Shown here in pieces: positions 1 to 12,777 of a stretch of DNA of 64,000 nucleotides (its first letter is position 1; each line of letters opens with the position of its first letter). The position numbers were made by a program, and so were the translations under genes. Source of the stretch: Flaccisagitta enflata (taxonomy: Eukaryota > Chaetognatha > Sagittoidea > Aphragmophora); NCBI GenBank assembly GCA_965153355.1, contig OZ231126.1, positions 83,514,001-83,578,000 on the forward strand, given 5' to 3'. The notes beneath the pieces are model-generated. The model searched no databases. It saw nothing but the letters and a program-made list of their open reading frames with translations, and was not told the origin of the DNA.

Positions 1-737
1 AAATGAAAGGCAATTTTGGTGACAACAAATGACCTTGGGTGAAAAAGATCAAACGCACACTGACAACAGGAAGTAACGACAGGCAAAGACAATTGGCAGT
101 TTGAGACAATAAGGACAATTGGGTCAATGTCCCTCATTAAACTAAAACTGAAACCTATGGAAAAGGGCCTTGTTTGTTTTTTTTTTTTTGTTTTTTTTTG
201 CAGACTTGTAGTACTAGCACTTTATATAGTAAAATGATAACGTCATAACATGCTAACATGCTAGCATGGCAACATAGTACTATCTAGCTCATATATAAAT
301 CAACAAGCATTTATAGCAATAACTCTACTAAGAATAAAAAATTCTTATAAAAATCAGTGAGATTCTGAAACTACTTCAAATTTCTGACTCAATGCCACAA
401 GCTGCATCGTTTTAGCTCAAGGCGTTTAGATTAGACAAGCAAAACAAAAACGATACCCCAATTGAAAAATGGCAAAAATAATGCGTCTTCTGTCTTTTTT
501 GTTTCTGCATTGAGTAAAAAAGAGTAGATTTGAGGTTTTTTCACCTAACATTTGGCCCTCTAAATTAGGCCAAACACTTGTTACATTTTCATGGTCAATT
601 TCAACCCTGATGAGTCATTTGGACTGCGATTGAAGCAAAAAGGAGGACCAATCATTTGCTAGAGAATGGTCTAAAAAATCATTCAATGAGGGAAAAATTG
701 TCATCCATTGATAATAAAGATTTGTGTCAAAATGCTT
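1..737. other. AT-rich non-coding stretch
   Basis: No open frame of note and no recognisable RNA gene. There is a T-rich tract near 173-199 and simple AT-rich sequence throughout. I see nothing else here. Confidence 0.5.
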
Positions 738-1206
738 AAACAAGGCCAGCACCTATAAGTCGCATGCGGGACATAAATAACTTAAGATGACTTAAATTTA
801 CTTTTAATCACTCAAGATGACCTAAAATGACATAAAATGACTTAAAAAGACATTAAATGATTTAAATGACCAACTTGACCTGATTGACTTAAGTGACTTA
901 ATATGACTTAAAATGACTTAAGATGACTTAAAATGACTTAAGATGACTGAAAATGACTTAGAATGACTTATGATGACTCATAATGACATTTGGGAAGGAA
1001 CTGTGAGCCCAAAAAGCTTAGAAACGCCGAAAAAGTAAAAAGGGGACGGACCGACAAACTGACCAACCAACCGACTGACCAACCAATGGACCGACCAACC
1101 GACGGACCGACAAACTGACCAACCAACCGACTGACCAACCGACGGACCGACCAACCGACGGACCAACAAAGCGGGATGTAGAGTCGCGTAGTACGCAACT
1201 AAAAAT
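738..1206 (+). mobile_element. Family A (GTCGCG) element, long-core copy
   Basis: The element starts at AACAAGGCCAGCACCTATAA, followed by the 5' arm AGTCGCATGCGGGAC. The core is about 200 bp of a 10-mer near GACTTAAAAT (about 780-975). Next comes a CCGA/CCAA tetranucleotide tract (1045-1170), then CAAAGCGGGATGTAGAG and a 3' hairpin (GTCGCGTAGTACGCAACT) followed by AAAAA. The order matches Helentron-associated non-autonomous elements (HINE/DINE-1/pearl): subterminal inverted repeat, tandem core, microsatellite, 3' stem-loop. It carries no protein gene. Class assignment is inference; membership of the local family is seen directly. Confidence 0.8.
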
Positions 1207-1730
1207 CCAATCACAGGTTGTTGTTGAAACCCAAATATGCAATACTGAATATTTAAAAGATTCTAAAGATTTTTGTATCAATTCCATGTCAATAAATCAT
1301 CTAGTTCCCATTTTGTCGATATATTTATGAGCTAGATAGTAACATGGTTACATATCAACATGGTAAAATGTTTGTACGGGGGTCAGGGTAAGTATGAGAG
1401 TACAAAGCAATCGCCAAAATGAGATCTGATTGAAAGTTCGTTTAGCAAACTCTTGTATAGTGTTACTGCCAGTCAGCCAGCCTTCTTGGATCAAGAAATA
1501 ATCAGTGAATCGAAGGCGAAGATTTCCTTTGCGAATGTTGAAATGCTGTTTTCCGCGAAGAATTGGGAGTGATGGACTCAAATTCATTCACGATTACTGG
1601 TGAGTGTCCGGGAAGGGTAAAATTGACCTAAAGGTCAATGACATATGAAAAATGACGGTTTGTTGTAGTAACCAGGTAACCAGGAATTTTTAATCAGGTA
1701 GAATTGTCTCCCATGGTAATGAGACCTTAT
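1207..1730. other. Unassigned non-coding stretch
   Basis: Mixed-composition DNA without microsatellites or element ends that I recognise. An 80-codon minus-strand open frame (1348-1587) has no recognisable motif and is probably chance. Confidence 0.4.
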
Positions 1731-2349
1731 CACTGCCCTCTCATAGCAAGATCAGGTGAAAAGTAACATTACTGTAGGTTTTTTCATTATTTTGTATAGA
1801 ATATGAGCTCTATTTACTGGAACTAATGAAGATAAAATCTTGTCAAGAGCGCTTTTGGAGATTTTCATAAAAATTGGTGGTTTTAAGCCTTCTTTTTCCT
1901 GTAGATTCAACTGGGTATTTCAGAAATACTTTTTGTCAGCAAATTCGTATTCCTGGTGAAATTTCCATTCATTTGATAGGTCGCAACATATACTTTTACA
2001 TAGAAATAAGATTTTCACTTTTTAAGCCACCGTTGCAAAATTGTAACGGTGGCTTTAAAAATAGGGAATTGCATTTTTGGATAAAATTATACAGTGCGAC
2101 CTATCAAATGAATGGAAATTTCACCAGGAATTCAAATAAGCTGTCAAAAAAGATTTTCAAAATACCCAGTAGAATCTACATTGAAAAAAAGGGTACAAAC
2201 CATCAATTTTTATGAAAATCTCAAAAAGTGCTCTTGACAAGATTTCATCTTTATTTGTTCCAGTAAATAGAGCTCAGATTCTATACAAAACAATGAAAAA
2301 ACCTACAGTAATGTTACTTTTCTCTGGATCTTGCTGTGAGAGGGTAGTG
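1731..2349. mobile_element. Foldback (MITE-like) element, ~620 bp
   Basis: Two arms of about 300 bp are inverted copies of each other around a centre near 2040, where GCCACCGTT faces AACGGTGGC. Outer ends are CACTGCCCTCTCA on the left and TGAGAGGGTAGTG on the right, both close to TTA/TA in the flank. Arms diverge by scattered substitutions. The 114-codon open frame across the right arm (1874-2215) follows the palindrome and has no known domain. Non-autonomous DNA transposon is the likely class; TSD type (TA or TTA) is ambiguous. Confidence 0.75.
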
Positions 2350-2579
2350 TTATGTTTTATGGTTTAGTCATTATTTCTTTAATATCACAAAGATGTCTTT
2401 CACTCTGCAACTATAGGTCTCAACGCTGGAGTAAAAGTGCTTATTGTTTGGAACTAGGAGGACTGATGATAAAACATGGAGTACAGTATCAAATGGGTTT
2501 GATAACCTTGGACCTGATTTTTTGAAGTACACAAATCTCACTCTACTCAAGAACAACTATTGTAGAAACAACAGGTGAC

Positions 2580-2584
<5 letters not shown>

Positions 2585-2653
<69 letters not shown>

Positions 2654-2747
2654 ACCTTGCGTAACCGGTTTCTTTTTTCGTTTGTCATCATCTTCAACAT
2701 GTTCAGGGCGGCGTAAATATCTCAGGGTGATGCTAAACGTCTTGATC

Positions 2748-2819
<72 letters not shown>

Positions 2820-2830
2820 TTCTCTCTCAT
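2585..2830. repeat. (GA)n and (TC)n tracts in inverted orientation
   Basis: A pure (GA)n run of about 66 bp (2585-2650) and a (TC)n run with a few TTTC interruptions (about 2751-2827) flank 100 bp of unique sequence. The two tracts are complementary and could form a long stem with a 100-nt loop. Confidence 0.95.
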
Positions 2831-3082
2831 TTTCGTTGTAGGTAGCGTAAAGAGAGTGTCCTCAAGGATAAGGTAGCAGATAAATTCCGGACCTCCCTGT
2901 ACTTCTCTTCATTGCCCTATAAAATGATATCTGTGCGCGCGTTTTAGACCTTACTCTCGACAAACTGGCGTACTTCTTCTCCTTGTTGATATAATTCGGG
3001 GAAAATTACTCTGTCTGATTGTCTGTTTTTCTCTGTATGTCTATCTTTTTGTGTCTCATTATCAGTTAGCGTTTTTGTTTAG

Positions 3083-3083
<1 letters not shown>

Positions 3084-3160
<77 letters not shown>

Positions 3161-3186
3161 GTGTATGTCTGTCTGTCTGTCTATCC

Positions 3187-3217
<31 letters not shown>

Positions 3218-3262
3218 CGTCTGTCTGTCTGTCTATCCGTCTGTCTGTCTGTCCGTCTGTCC

Positions 3263-3308
<46 letters not shown>

Positions 3309-3346
3309 GTCTGTCTGTCCATTTGTCTCTCTGTTTCGCTGTATAT
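3084..3346. repeat. (CTGT)n microsatellite, ~230 bp
   Basis: Tetranucleotide array with CTAT and CCGT variants repeating in clusters, and a degenerate tail to about 3346. All frames stay open because of the repeat; the 'CLSV' open frames are not genes. Confidence 0.95.
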
Positions 3347-3600
3347 CCGTCTCTCTCCCGGACCGACACGTCAGAGCAATGTTTGAGTAACTAGTTACTC
3401 ATTTTCTAGATTTCGCTTTTCTCTCTTTCCAGCAGTAACACCCGCCTTGTGAGCGACAAAGATGAAAGAACAATGCCGACTTTGGCTTTGGGAAAAAGAC
3501 AAAAGTCAATCGTTAAAATCTCGATAAGACCCGATCATGGAGTATATTAAATCTACCTCATTATCCACCTTGAAATCACCTAAGAACCAGCGAGGGCCTC

Positions 3601-3604
<4 letters not shown>

Positions 3605-3687
<83 letters not shown>
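3605..3687. repeat. (GA)n microsatellite, ~83 bp
   Basis: Pure dinucleotide run. Flanks are unique DNA. Confidence 0.97.
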
Positions 3688-3688
<1 letters not shown>

Positions 3689-4042
3689 AAATGATTGTGT
3701 GTCCCGAGTAGAAAACGATCAGTGTCGATAAAAGCGATGAAAATTCTTTGGGAAATTGATAGTATGACGTCATCTTACAAATATCTCATTTGGAAAACGA
3801 ATATTTATTGGCTGTAGGTCGGGAGACTGCTTTCAAGATGCTCTTTACAAGCGAAGGTTGTTTCCTACTGTAGAGAAATTGGTTATAGCTGTATGCGGTA
3901 AGAATGCGCGGGGCTATGCATTAAAGTGACTGCATGAAGCTTGCTCTTTGAAAGAGGGCTGTGTGTCATTTTTGCTTGCAGTATGATTTTTGATGCAGCG
4001 TGCGTTTGATTTTTCTCATTTCCATTACAAATTCGATTTAAC

Positions 4043-4155
4043 AAAGCCGGATACTCGGCCATTAAGTAGTCGCTGACGGGTGTGCAGGGGCATAAATGCA
4101 TTTGGGCAGGAGCAGAGCGTGGTGGGCGGCGGCTTTAATATGGCTGGGCAGGAGA
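4043..4155 (+). mobile_element. Family A element, 3'-truncated and diverged
   Basis: Begins AACAAAGCCGGATACTCGGCC, then AGTAGTCGCTGACGGGTGTGCAGGGGC and TTTGGGCAGGAGCAG, matching the 5' module and the start of the core. The tetranucleotide tract and 3' hairpin are absent. About 550 bp downstream (4156-4710) is AT-rich and shows no gene. Confidence 0.6.
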
Positions 4156-4710
4156 CTTCGTGGTCAAAAATCGCTTTTTCAATCGATTTCGCGTCATCAA
4201 AATTTTACGTCACGGATCTTCCTACCTTTCTTCCTAACAAGGGACTAAAAAAAAACAAAATAAAGAAAAAAAACAGAAAAAGAAAACAAAAAAGTTTTGC
4301 TAATGATCGAAGTGGATGACGACGCATGAAGAAAATTCCGGTGCGACATATTACGCATTCAAATGATTAAGTAAAGCAAATAATCACGTCATCTTATTCA
4401 ATGTGTGAGCATGAATGAAAATCTCAAATTTGTATGATCAAAATTCATTCACTGGTAAAGTTACCATGTGTTGTTGAAAAAAAGTAAGAGACGTGGAGTT
4501 CCATATTAAAATTCATCCCAAATGTTCACTTATCATTTTGTTATACATCACAATGTTAACCAAAACAAACTTGACGTAAGGTTTTGGCGATCATGGGAAA
4601 TTTTTGCATCGTGAATCTGCCTTTTAACACTAGATTAGGGAAGCCGTCTATTCGTCCATTCGTCTTTTCGATTGACCCCAGCAAATTCAATAGATGCTAT
4701 TAGAGGTAGC

Positions 4711-4943
4711 ATTCATTCATTCATTCATTCATTCATTCATTCATTCATTCATTCATTCATTCATTCATTCACTCATTCATTCATTCATTCATTCATTCAT
4801 TCATTCATTCATTCATTCATTCATTCAATTATTTTTTCATTCATTCATTCATTCATTCTTTTATTCATTCATTCATTCATTCATTCATTCATTCATTCAT
4901 TCATTCATTCATTCATTCATTCATTCATTCATTCATTCATTCA
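4711..4943. repeat. (ATTC)n microsatellite, ~230 bp
   Basis: Tetranucleotide array with a few variant units around 4827-4862. The open frames reading IHSF repeats are artefacts. Confidence 0.97.
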
Positions 4944-5736
4944 CCTTTAAGATCCATTCTCTAAATGTTGCAGATTGTTGTGTAGTTGGAGCAGCTGTTA
5001 TTTTCAATCCTTATCCAGAGTAGAGAATTAATTCAATCTCCACTATCTGCCAGACGTATTTTTCCACAGCTGATCATTAGTTCAATCATTGAAAACTTTG
5101 AGACGATTTACTTCCCAACTTAGCATAAATTCGATCAGTATCTGCGTATCTGCGTTTATCTTCGTTGAGGAAAAACAAGATAGTTTTTGTTTTTTTTTCT
5201 GGTTTGTTTTTTTTTTCTGGTGACTTGGAATGGTGATTTGTCTTCATAGGGCCTAGGGGTGTCTCATACACTTTATCCCGACGTGTGTGTGACAAAGGCG
5301 GAAAAAATTGAAGTAATGATTCTGACATCAAGCTTGGGATCGGACTCACCGAAATGACTTCAAAATGTAGGAGGAAAAGCGTTAGATATTCATTCTCTTA
5401 TTCCTTCTCTTTTTATAAAACATGGAAGCTGACAAATCTTTCTTACCGGGGAAAAAGTGTCGAGAGAAAATGCAAACCGTGAGAAAATTTGGATTGTCCC
5501 ATTTATCATTGCCATACTTAAAAAGAGAAACTTCAATCACGACACTCAACCCGAAATATGAATCATTTGGTTTTTTATGTGTGTGTGTGTGTGTGTGCTC
5601 GAGGAAACTGCCACTTCCACACGGTTACCAATACACCTCCCCCCCCCCAACATTCTCTTTACAGACTCCCCCACCTGCTTGATTTTCACTTGCATTCGCG
5701 CCTACATCTAAAAAGCGTCCACGTCATTGTAGTCAC
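4944..5736. other. Non-coding stretch with short TG and poly-C tracts
   Basis: Contains a short (TG)n run at about 5577-5598 and a C run near 5641. The 86-101 codon open frames here have no recognisable domain and run into repeats. Confidence 0.4.

Positions 5737-5796
<60 letters not shown>
5737..5796. repeat. (CTGT)n microsatellite, ~57 bp
   Basis: Short tetranucleotide array. Confidence 0.95.
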
Positions 5797-5798
<2 letters not shown>

Positions 5799-6089
5799 CG
5801 TCCGACCAATTAACCGCCTCTTCGCCTTTCTGTCGTTTCTTTTATGCTTTCTTAGGCATTTAGGGGTTGGAAGGGGGGGGGCAGTTTGTTTTCGCATTAC
5901 TGCCAAAAAGCCTCATGATCACTTCCCCCGCCTTCCCGCACGCAAGCAGGCAAAGATCGGTATTCACAAGGTGGATTCCTCAAATGCGATGCAATACATT
6001 CGGCCTTAAGCGAGGCAACTTCAATCGGGTGAGGATGGGAAAAGGCAGGAATATGGACGGCCAAATTGTAATTTTGAAAGAGACAGGGA

Positions 6090-6440
6090 TGCAAACTGGG
6101 GGGGGTGGGTATCAACCTACTTTGGAAATGCCAATTGGACATATCACCAGACCATGCGCAATCACAAAACAACCTGAGAACTAGAAGGAAAAGTTCATGA
6201 GATTTTATCATTTATAGTCGTGCCAACCCTACCTTTCCCATAGTAAAGTATAGGAGCTTCCTCTTCCTCTTCCTTCTCCCTATTCATTACAATGTAAATA
6301 AGGGGTGTGGCACGACTGTTAATGATATGGTGTGACTCCTTTTTCCTTTCACATGTGTTTATATGTCGTTTTTGTGCACACTTTGGTCATATGTCCAACT
6401 GGTATTTCCAAAGTTCGTTGTTACCGACCCCCCCAATGCA
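6090..6440. mobile_element. Foldback element, ~350 bp
   Basis: The left arm (TGCAAACTGGGGGGGG, then CTTTGGAAATGCCAATTGGA) is an inverted copy of the right arm (TCCAACTGGTATTTCCAAAG, then CCCCCCCAATGCA). An inner pair, AGTCGTGCCA (6218) and TGGCACGACT (6310), continues the palindrome towards the centre near 6268. No coding capacity. Confidence 0.7.
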
Positions 6441-6568
6441 AACCTTGCATTGTATATCAAGCTCTTTATAGCCAAAGAATGCGGTATCGAACTGTAGTTG
6501 TACGTAAGCAACAGAAAAGATAGTTGGACCAGCAAAAAGTTACACCAGTGGCGCGTGTGTAAATTGCT

Positions 6569-6713
<145 letters not shown>

Positions 6714-6966
6714 GAAGAATTCGAATTTTTGGGAAACATTTTATGTCAATGATTTGAAATAAAACGTAAGCGAAAATCTCACCCGAGAGAAATTGTATTT
6801 ATGGCCACCGCGTATGAAAGAACCGGAGCTTGAATTGCTTAAACTCTTATTTGTTTTTATGCGTTAGTTACATAGATAAAAGATATATATTCGTTTTATT
6901 ACGAAATCACTCCTTAACGAAGTAAAGCGACAGGTGCATGAACAAAGGGAAAGCCGGTTAAGAAAA

Positions 6967-8813
6967 GAACAAGGCCAACACCTATAAGTCGCGTGCGAGA
7001 CTTACTTAATTGTATAATCGCCTAATTATAGAAGAACGTTATTTCCTGTAATGACGATAATGACAATAATTACCTATTGACCGATAATTGCTTATAATGA
7101 CCTATAATTACCTATAATTACCCATAATCAAATAATGACCTATAAGTACCTATGAAGACCTATGATAACCTATAATTACATATGGACCAATGATTACCTA
7201 CAATGAAGTATGATTATCCATAATTACCCATAATTACCTATAATAACATAATGACCTATAATTACCTATAATGACCTATGATTACCTATAATTACCAATA
7301 ATTGCCCATAATTAAATAATGACCTATAAGTACCTATAAAGACCTATGATTACCTATAATCACATATGGACCAATAATTACCTATATTGACCTATGATTA
7401 CCTATAATTACCCATAATTACCTATTATAACATAATGACCTGCAATTACCTGTAATTACCTATAACTACCTACACTTACCTATAATTGCATAATGACCTA
7501 TGATTACCTATAATTACCTATGATTAGCTATAATTACCTATAACTGAATAATGACCTATAATTACCTAAGATTGTCTATTGACATATAATTACCTATAAT
7601 GACCTATAATTACCTATTATTACTTATAATTACATAATGACCTATAATTGCCTTTAATGACCTTTGATTACCTATAACTACCCATAATTGCATAAAGACC
7701 TTTGATTACCAATAATTACCTATAATGACCTATAATGACCTATAATTACCTATAATTACAAAATGACCTATAATTACCTATAATTACCTATAATTATCTA
7801 TAATTACATAATGACCTATAATTGCCAATAATGACCTATAATTGCATAATGACTTATAATTACCTATTATGACCTATAATTACCTATAATTACATAATAA
7901 CCTATAATTACCTATAATTACCTATAATGGCCTATAATTTCCGATAATTACCTATAATTACCTATGATTACATACTGACCAATAATGACCTATAATTACA
8001 TAATAACCTATGATTATCTATAATGACCTATAATGACCTATAATTGCATATTAACCTATAATTGCATAATAACCTATAATTACCTATAATTACCTATAAT
8101 CACCTATAATGACCTAATATTACCTATAATTACCTATAATTACCTATAATTACTTATAATGACCTATAATTGCATAATAAGTTAATAACCTATAATTACC
8201 TATAATGGCCTATAATTACCTTTAATGACCTATGATTACCTGTAATTGCCTAATGACCTATAATGACCTATGATTACCCAAAATTGCATTATGACTAATA
8301 ATTACCTATGATTATATAAATAAAAATTGACTTATACTGCCTTAAATTGACTTATACTGAGTTAAACTGACTTAAATTGACTTGAATTCACTTAAAATAA
8401 TTCAAAATGACCTAGATTGACTTAGATTGACAAAAATTCAATAATGACTCAAATGACTTAATTTGACATAAAATGACTTAAATTGACTTATACTGCCTTA
8501 AATTGACTTATACTGAGTTAAACTGACTTAAATTGACTTGAATTTACTTAAAATGACTTAAAATGACCTAGATTGACTTAAATTGACTAAAGCTCAATAA
8601 TGACTCAAATGACTTAATTTGACTTAAAGTGACTTAAAATGACTTAAAATGATCTAATTTGACTCAAAATCACTTAATTGACTTCAAATGACTTTATAGG
8701 AATAAAACGAATAAAAAAAGTAAAATGGGGACAGACCGACCGACCGACCGACCGACCGACCGACCGACGGACGGACAAAGCGGGGTATAGAGTCGCGTGC
8801 ACGCGACTAAAAA
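6967..8813 (+). mobile_element. Family A element with greatly expanded 10-mer core (~1.85 kb)
   Basis: The 5' end AACAAGGCCAACACCTATAA with arm AGTCGCGTGCGAGAC is followed by about 1.3 kb of ACCTATAATT-type 10/11-mers (7070-8310). The core then switches to GACTTAAATT-type units (8320-8700). A (CCGA)n tract (8736-8774), CAAAGCGGGGTATAGAG and a perfect hairpin (AGTCGCGTGCACGCGACT) plus A's close the element. The flanks share AAAAGAA (before AACAAGG and after the terminal A's), a possible target duplication. No protein gene. It is the longest copy in the window. Confidence 0.85.
8326..8637 (+). repeat. 156-bp tandem duplication inside the expanded core
   Basis: The segment starting ATTGACTTATACTGCC at 8326 recurs at 8482 with only scattered substitutions, so a 156-bp block of 10/11-mers has been duplicated as a unit. 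Confidence 0.85.
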
Positions 8814-8906
8814 AAGAATCTGTCATAGTTTGAAAAAAAGCTATGACCTCTAAGTAACGAAATCTACGACAAAATCAATAACAACATCAACCGCAACCAC
8901 AAATAT

Positions 8907-9070
<164 letters not shown>

Positions 9071-9427
9071 TATGAAAGAGACAAGGTATGATCATTTGAA
9101 GAATCTTTTGTTGGGAAAAAAGTCGAAGTCTGTCTTCGACTTTTTGACATATTTGAGAGAAACAGGGTTTTTCATTTTCTTATTAGGAAGTTAGGACGGC
9201 TTCCCTCCGAAGGCAACACCTGTGCTTCAAAGAAGATCAAAATCGAAAAAAGGTATAAATTAAAATGTAAAAGTAAGTGAATAAAGATGATTGAGATGGC
9301 TCAGATACAATATTTAAAAGAAAAATTTGCATTGATTCAGCAAAAGGACCAAGTTTAGCCAATGTTACCAAAAAAATTTTTTTGAAAATTTGTACTTATT
9401 TTATTTTTGGTCACTGACATAGGGCTG

Positions 9428-9567
9428 GTTGAAATTCTAAATTTGCATAGGAAATGAAAAAATGAAAAAACAAAGAACATAGTTCTCTTCCCAAATCGAT
9501 TACTGAGAGAACTATGTTTTTCAAAATGCAAAATTTCCCTGTATTTGGCTTTCTTAGAATTTCAACC
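9428..9567. repeat. Small imperfect palindrome
   Basis: GTTGAAATTCTAA (9430) faces TTAGAATTTCAAC (about 9555). Inside, GAACATAGTTCTCT faces AGAGAACTATGTT around a 15-nt loop near 9492. It may be a small foldback element or a remnant. Confidence 0.55.
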
Positions 9568-9999
9568 TCAGAAAATGAAAAAAAGTGTAAGCAGAAAATC
9601 ACTAAAAATCATCATTTTCTTGCTTGTTTTCATGTGAATCGCATGGTTCAAATTGCATTTTAAGTCAGAATATGATAAAAATGTATGCACCAAGTATCCT
9701 TAGAGACAATTTGTCCACTAAAAGCATTCCAGCTTCATTATTGTCCTGATAATGATGCAAAAAGTATTGTGAAACACTTCATTTTTCTTCATAAATTTTC
9801 CGTCTTAGACATTTCCATCAACCAAACAAAACTCAAATGGTAAGTAAACTTGATAATTCTCTTTCATTTGGCACCAAGCAGAATGCTTTAGATAAATGTT
9901 TTTTGCGCTATGATTTTTTTAAAGATTTATTTACAAAAAATTTGAATGAAATTTTTTCGATTTTTCATAATTTTGTGTAGGATCAATAAAAAAGTGCAT
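9568..9999. other. AT-rich non-coding stretch
   Basis: No repeat, element end or coding signal seen. Confidence 0.4.
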
Positions 10000-10490
10000 T
10001 TATGTTTACTTGAGCGTGCGAATTAAAAAAAAAAACATGTTTATGAGCACAGCTGCTCATCTGTGAGGGCGTTTTTGAGCATTTTAGCTCATTTAGCTCA
10101 CTTAGCTCAGTCTATTCTTTCTGATATCAAATACCACAAATGAATAGATATTTTTATACTTATTTAAGCAAGCAAATAAAAAAAAACATGTCAGTGAGCG
10201 GAGCTGCTCATCTGTGAGGGTGTTTTTAAGTATTCTAGCTTATTTAGCTCATTTAGTTTGCTCTTTTTCTTTGATTTTAAATGGGATAAATGAATTAATT
10301 TTTTGATTTAAGCATGCAAATACAAGAAAGCATGTCTGTGAGCAAAGCTGGTTGTCTGGTTGAATTATTTTGAATATTTTAGCTCATCTAGCTCATTTGG
10401 CTCAGTCCTATTTTTCAGTGGAATCAATACATACAATTGCTTTTGATTTGATCCAACAAATAAAAAAAAAGTTCAGTGACTGAAGACAAA
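10000..10490. repeat. Degenerate ~145-bp tandem repeat, four copies
   Basis: Units start near 10007, 10160, 10304 and 10444. Each has a T/A-rich lead (TTTAAGCAWGCAAATA), an A run, a GAGC-GCTGCTCATCTGTGAGG block and then TTTAGCTCATTTAGCTC. Copies are well diverged, so the array is old. Confidence 0.75.
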
Positions 10491-10867
10491 AGCACGGTGA
10501 AAAGTGATCAATGCTTATGACTTTTTTCCTAACGGCGACAGCCGCTATTACTGGTAAAGTTTATTATATCAACTTTGAGAGATTTCCCATGATCACATCT
10601 GCAAGGCATGCCGTGCCATTCATTATGAATTTACAAAATCTTTCTTCTTTAACCAAAAAAATTGTTTTAGGCCAACATGTTAAAGTTCCTCTCACTTTTT
10701 TTAAAGCATCACGTTGACGAAAAAACACATATTTTTAGATGTTCATTCTTTACATCAAACTTTGTAAGTTGAAAATCATTTAGCAACCTCTTGTTTGACA
10801 GCGAAATGGCCAGACTTAAAGACAGAAAGATTGGAAGCTATGCCGAGAGACAAATAGACTGATAGAT

Positions 10868-10872
10868 AGACA

Positions 10873-10903
<31 letters not shown>

Positions 10904-10968
10904 AAGACAGAAAGACAGAAAGACAGAAAGACAGAAAGACAGAAAGACAGAAAGACAGAAAGACAGAA

Positions 10969-11009
<41 letters not shown>

Positions 11010-11125
11010 AACAACCAGACAGAAACACAGACACACAGACACACAGACACGCAGGCACACAGACAAACAGATAGACAGATACACAGATAGACAGATAGTC
11101 AAATAGACAGATAGACAGAGAGATA
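10868..11125. repeat. (GACA)n/(GAAAGACA)n compound array
   Basis: Runs of GACA flank a central section of alternating GACA and GAAA units (10902-10970), with a degenerate CACA/GATA tail. Confidence 0.95.
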
Positions 11126-11334
11126 GAGACTTTGGGTAAGAAGAAAGAAGAGAGTGGGGGAGTTGGTATCGTTGCAGAAAGACAGCGAGAGGCTCATAAA
11201 AATCTCTCCGTCTTCTCGGTCTAATAATTTGCCTTAAAGGCGACACAAGTGATTACGTGGCTGAGAACCGCTCACTCATCTATTTTTCATCATGGCTGTG
11301 TGTGCTAACTCTCAAGGTGCAGTGGGACAGAGAG

Positions 11335-11935
<601 letters not shown>

Positions 11936-12193
11936 GGAGGGTGGGAAGTGCGGCGGTGCATGATGGTTCGTGACGATACGAGATTGTCTATGAAGGGCCA
12001 TTTTCAGCACCAAGAAAGCGTAAGGTAGAGATGAAGGAGGGAAGAACTGGGGTGAGGTAGGGGCATGGGTAGATGCCATGCGAGGGACTTCATGCTGCAT
12101 GTTGGCTGTCCATCAATGATATATGACGGGACGCCCTGTACAACGGAAAAGTCGATCTCCATTCAAAATTTAATCGGAATCATGAGATGCGTC

Positions 12194-12196
<3 letters not shown>

Positions 12197-12289
<93 letters not shown>
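12197..12289. repeat. (GA)n microsatellite, ~93 bp
   Basis: Pure dinucleotide run. Confidence 0.97.
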
Positions 12290-12292
<3 letters not shown>

Positions 12293-12430
12293 GTAGAATT
12301 CCCTCATTCAGTTTTATTTTTCTGACGACGGATGATATAAAAGACTTTTGCGTTAATTGATTGATTTAGAAATGAATGAATAGAAATAAAAGAATGAATA
12401 GAAATGAATTAATGAAAGGATGAATGAGTG

Positions 12431-12667
12431 AATTAATGAATGAATGAATGAATGAATGATCGAATGTTCGATTGAATGAATGGAGGAATGAATGAATGAA
12501 TGAATGAATGAATGAATGAATGAATGAATGAATGAATGAATGAATGAATGAATGAATGAATGAATGAATGAATGTATGAATGAATGAATGAATGAATGAA
12601 TGAATGAATGAATGAATGAATGAATGAATGAATGAATGAATGAATGAATGAATGAATGAATGAATGA
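12431..12667. repeat. (TGAA)n microsatellite, ~235 bp
   Basis: Tetranucleotide array with a degenerate start (12370-12480) and one GTAT variant at about 12573. Confidence 0.97.
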
Positions 12668-12777
12668 AGATACAAGAAAGACGAAGAAAAATTAATTTTT
12701 AAAATTACCAAAGAACGCGAAGAAGCAGATAAGACTTGTCCAACATTTAGTCGGAAAAACATATATGTATAGTAAGT

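Noticed and set aside
738-1206. Family A as tRNA-derived SINEs
   Set aside because: I could not find A-box or B-box promoter motifs (GGTTCGA-type) in any copy, and the inverted-repeat plus hairpin plan fits Helentron-associated elements better.
1874-2215. 113-codon frame
   Set aside because: Lies across the centre of a palindromic element; the residues mirror the inverted repeat and match no family I know.
7070-8310. CRISPR-like regular repeat array
   Set aside because: Units are 10-11 bp with no unique spacers, inside a mobile element in a eukaryotic context.
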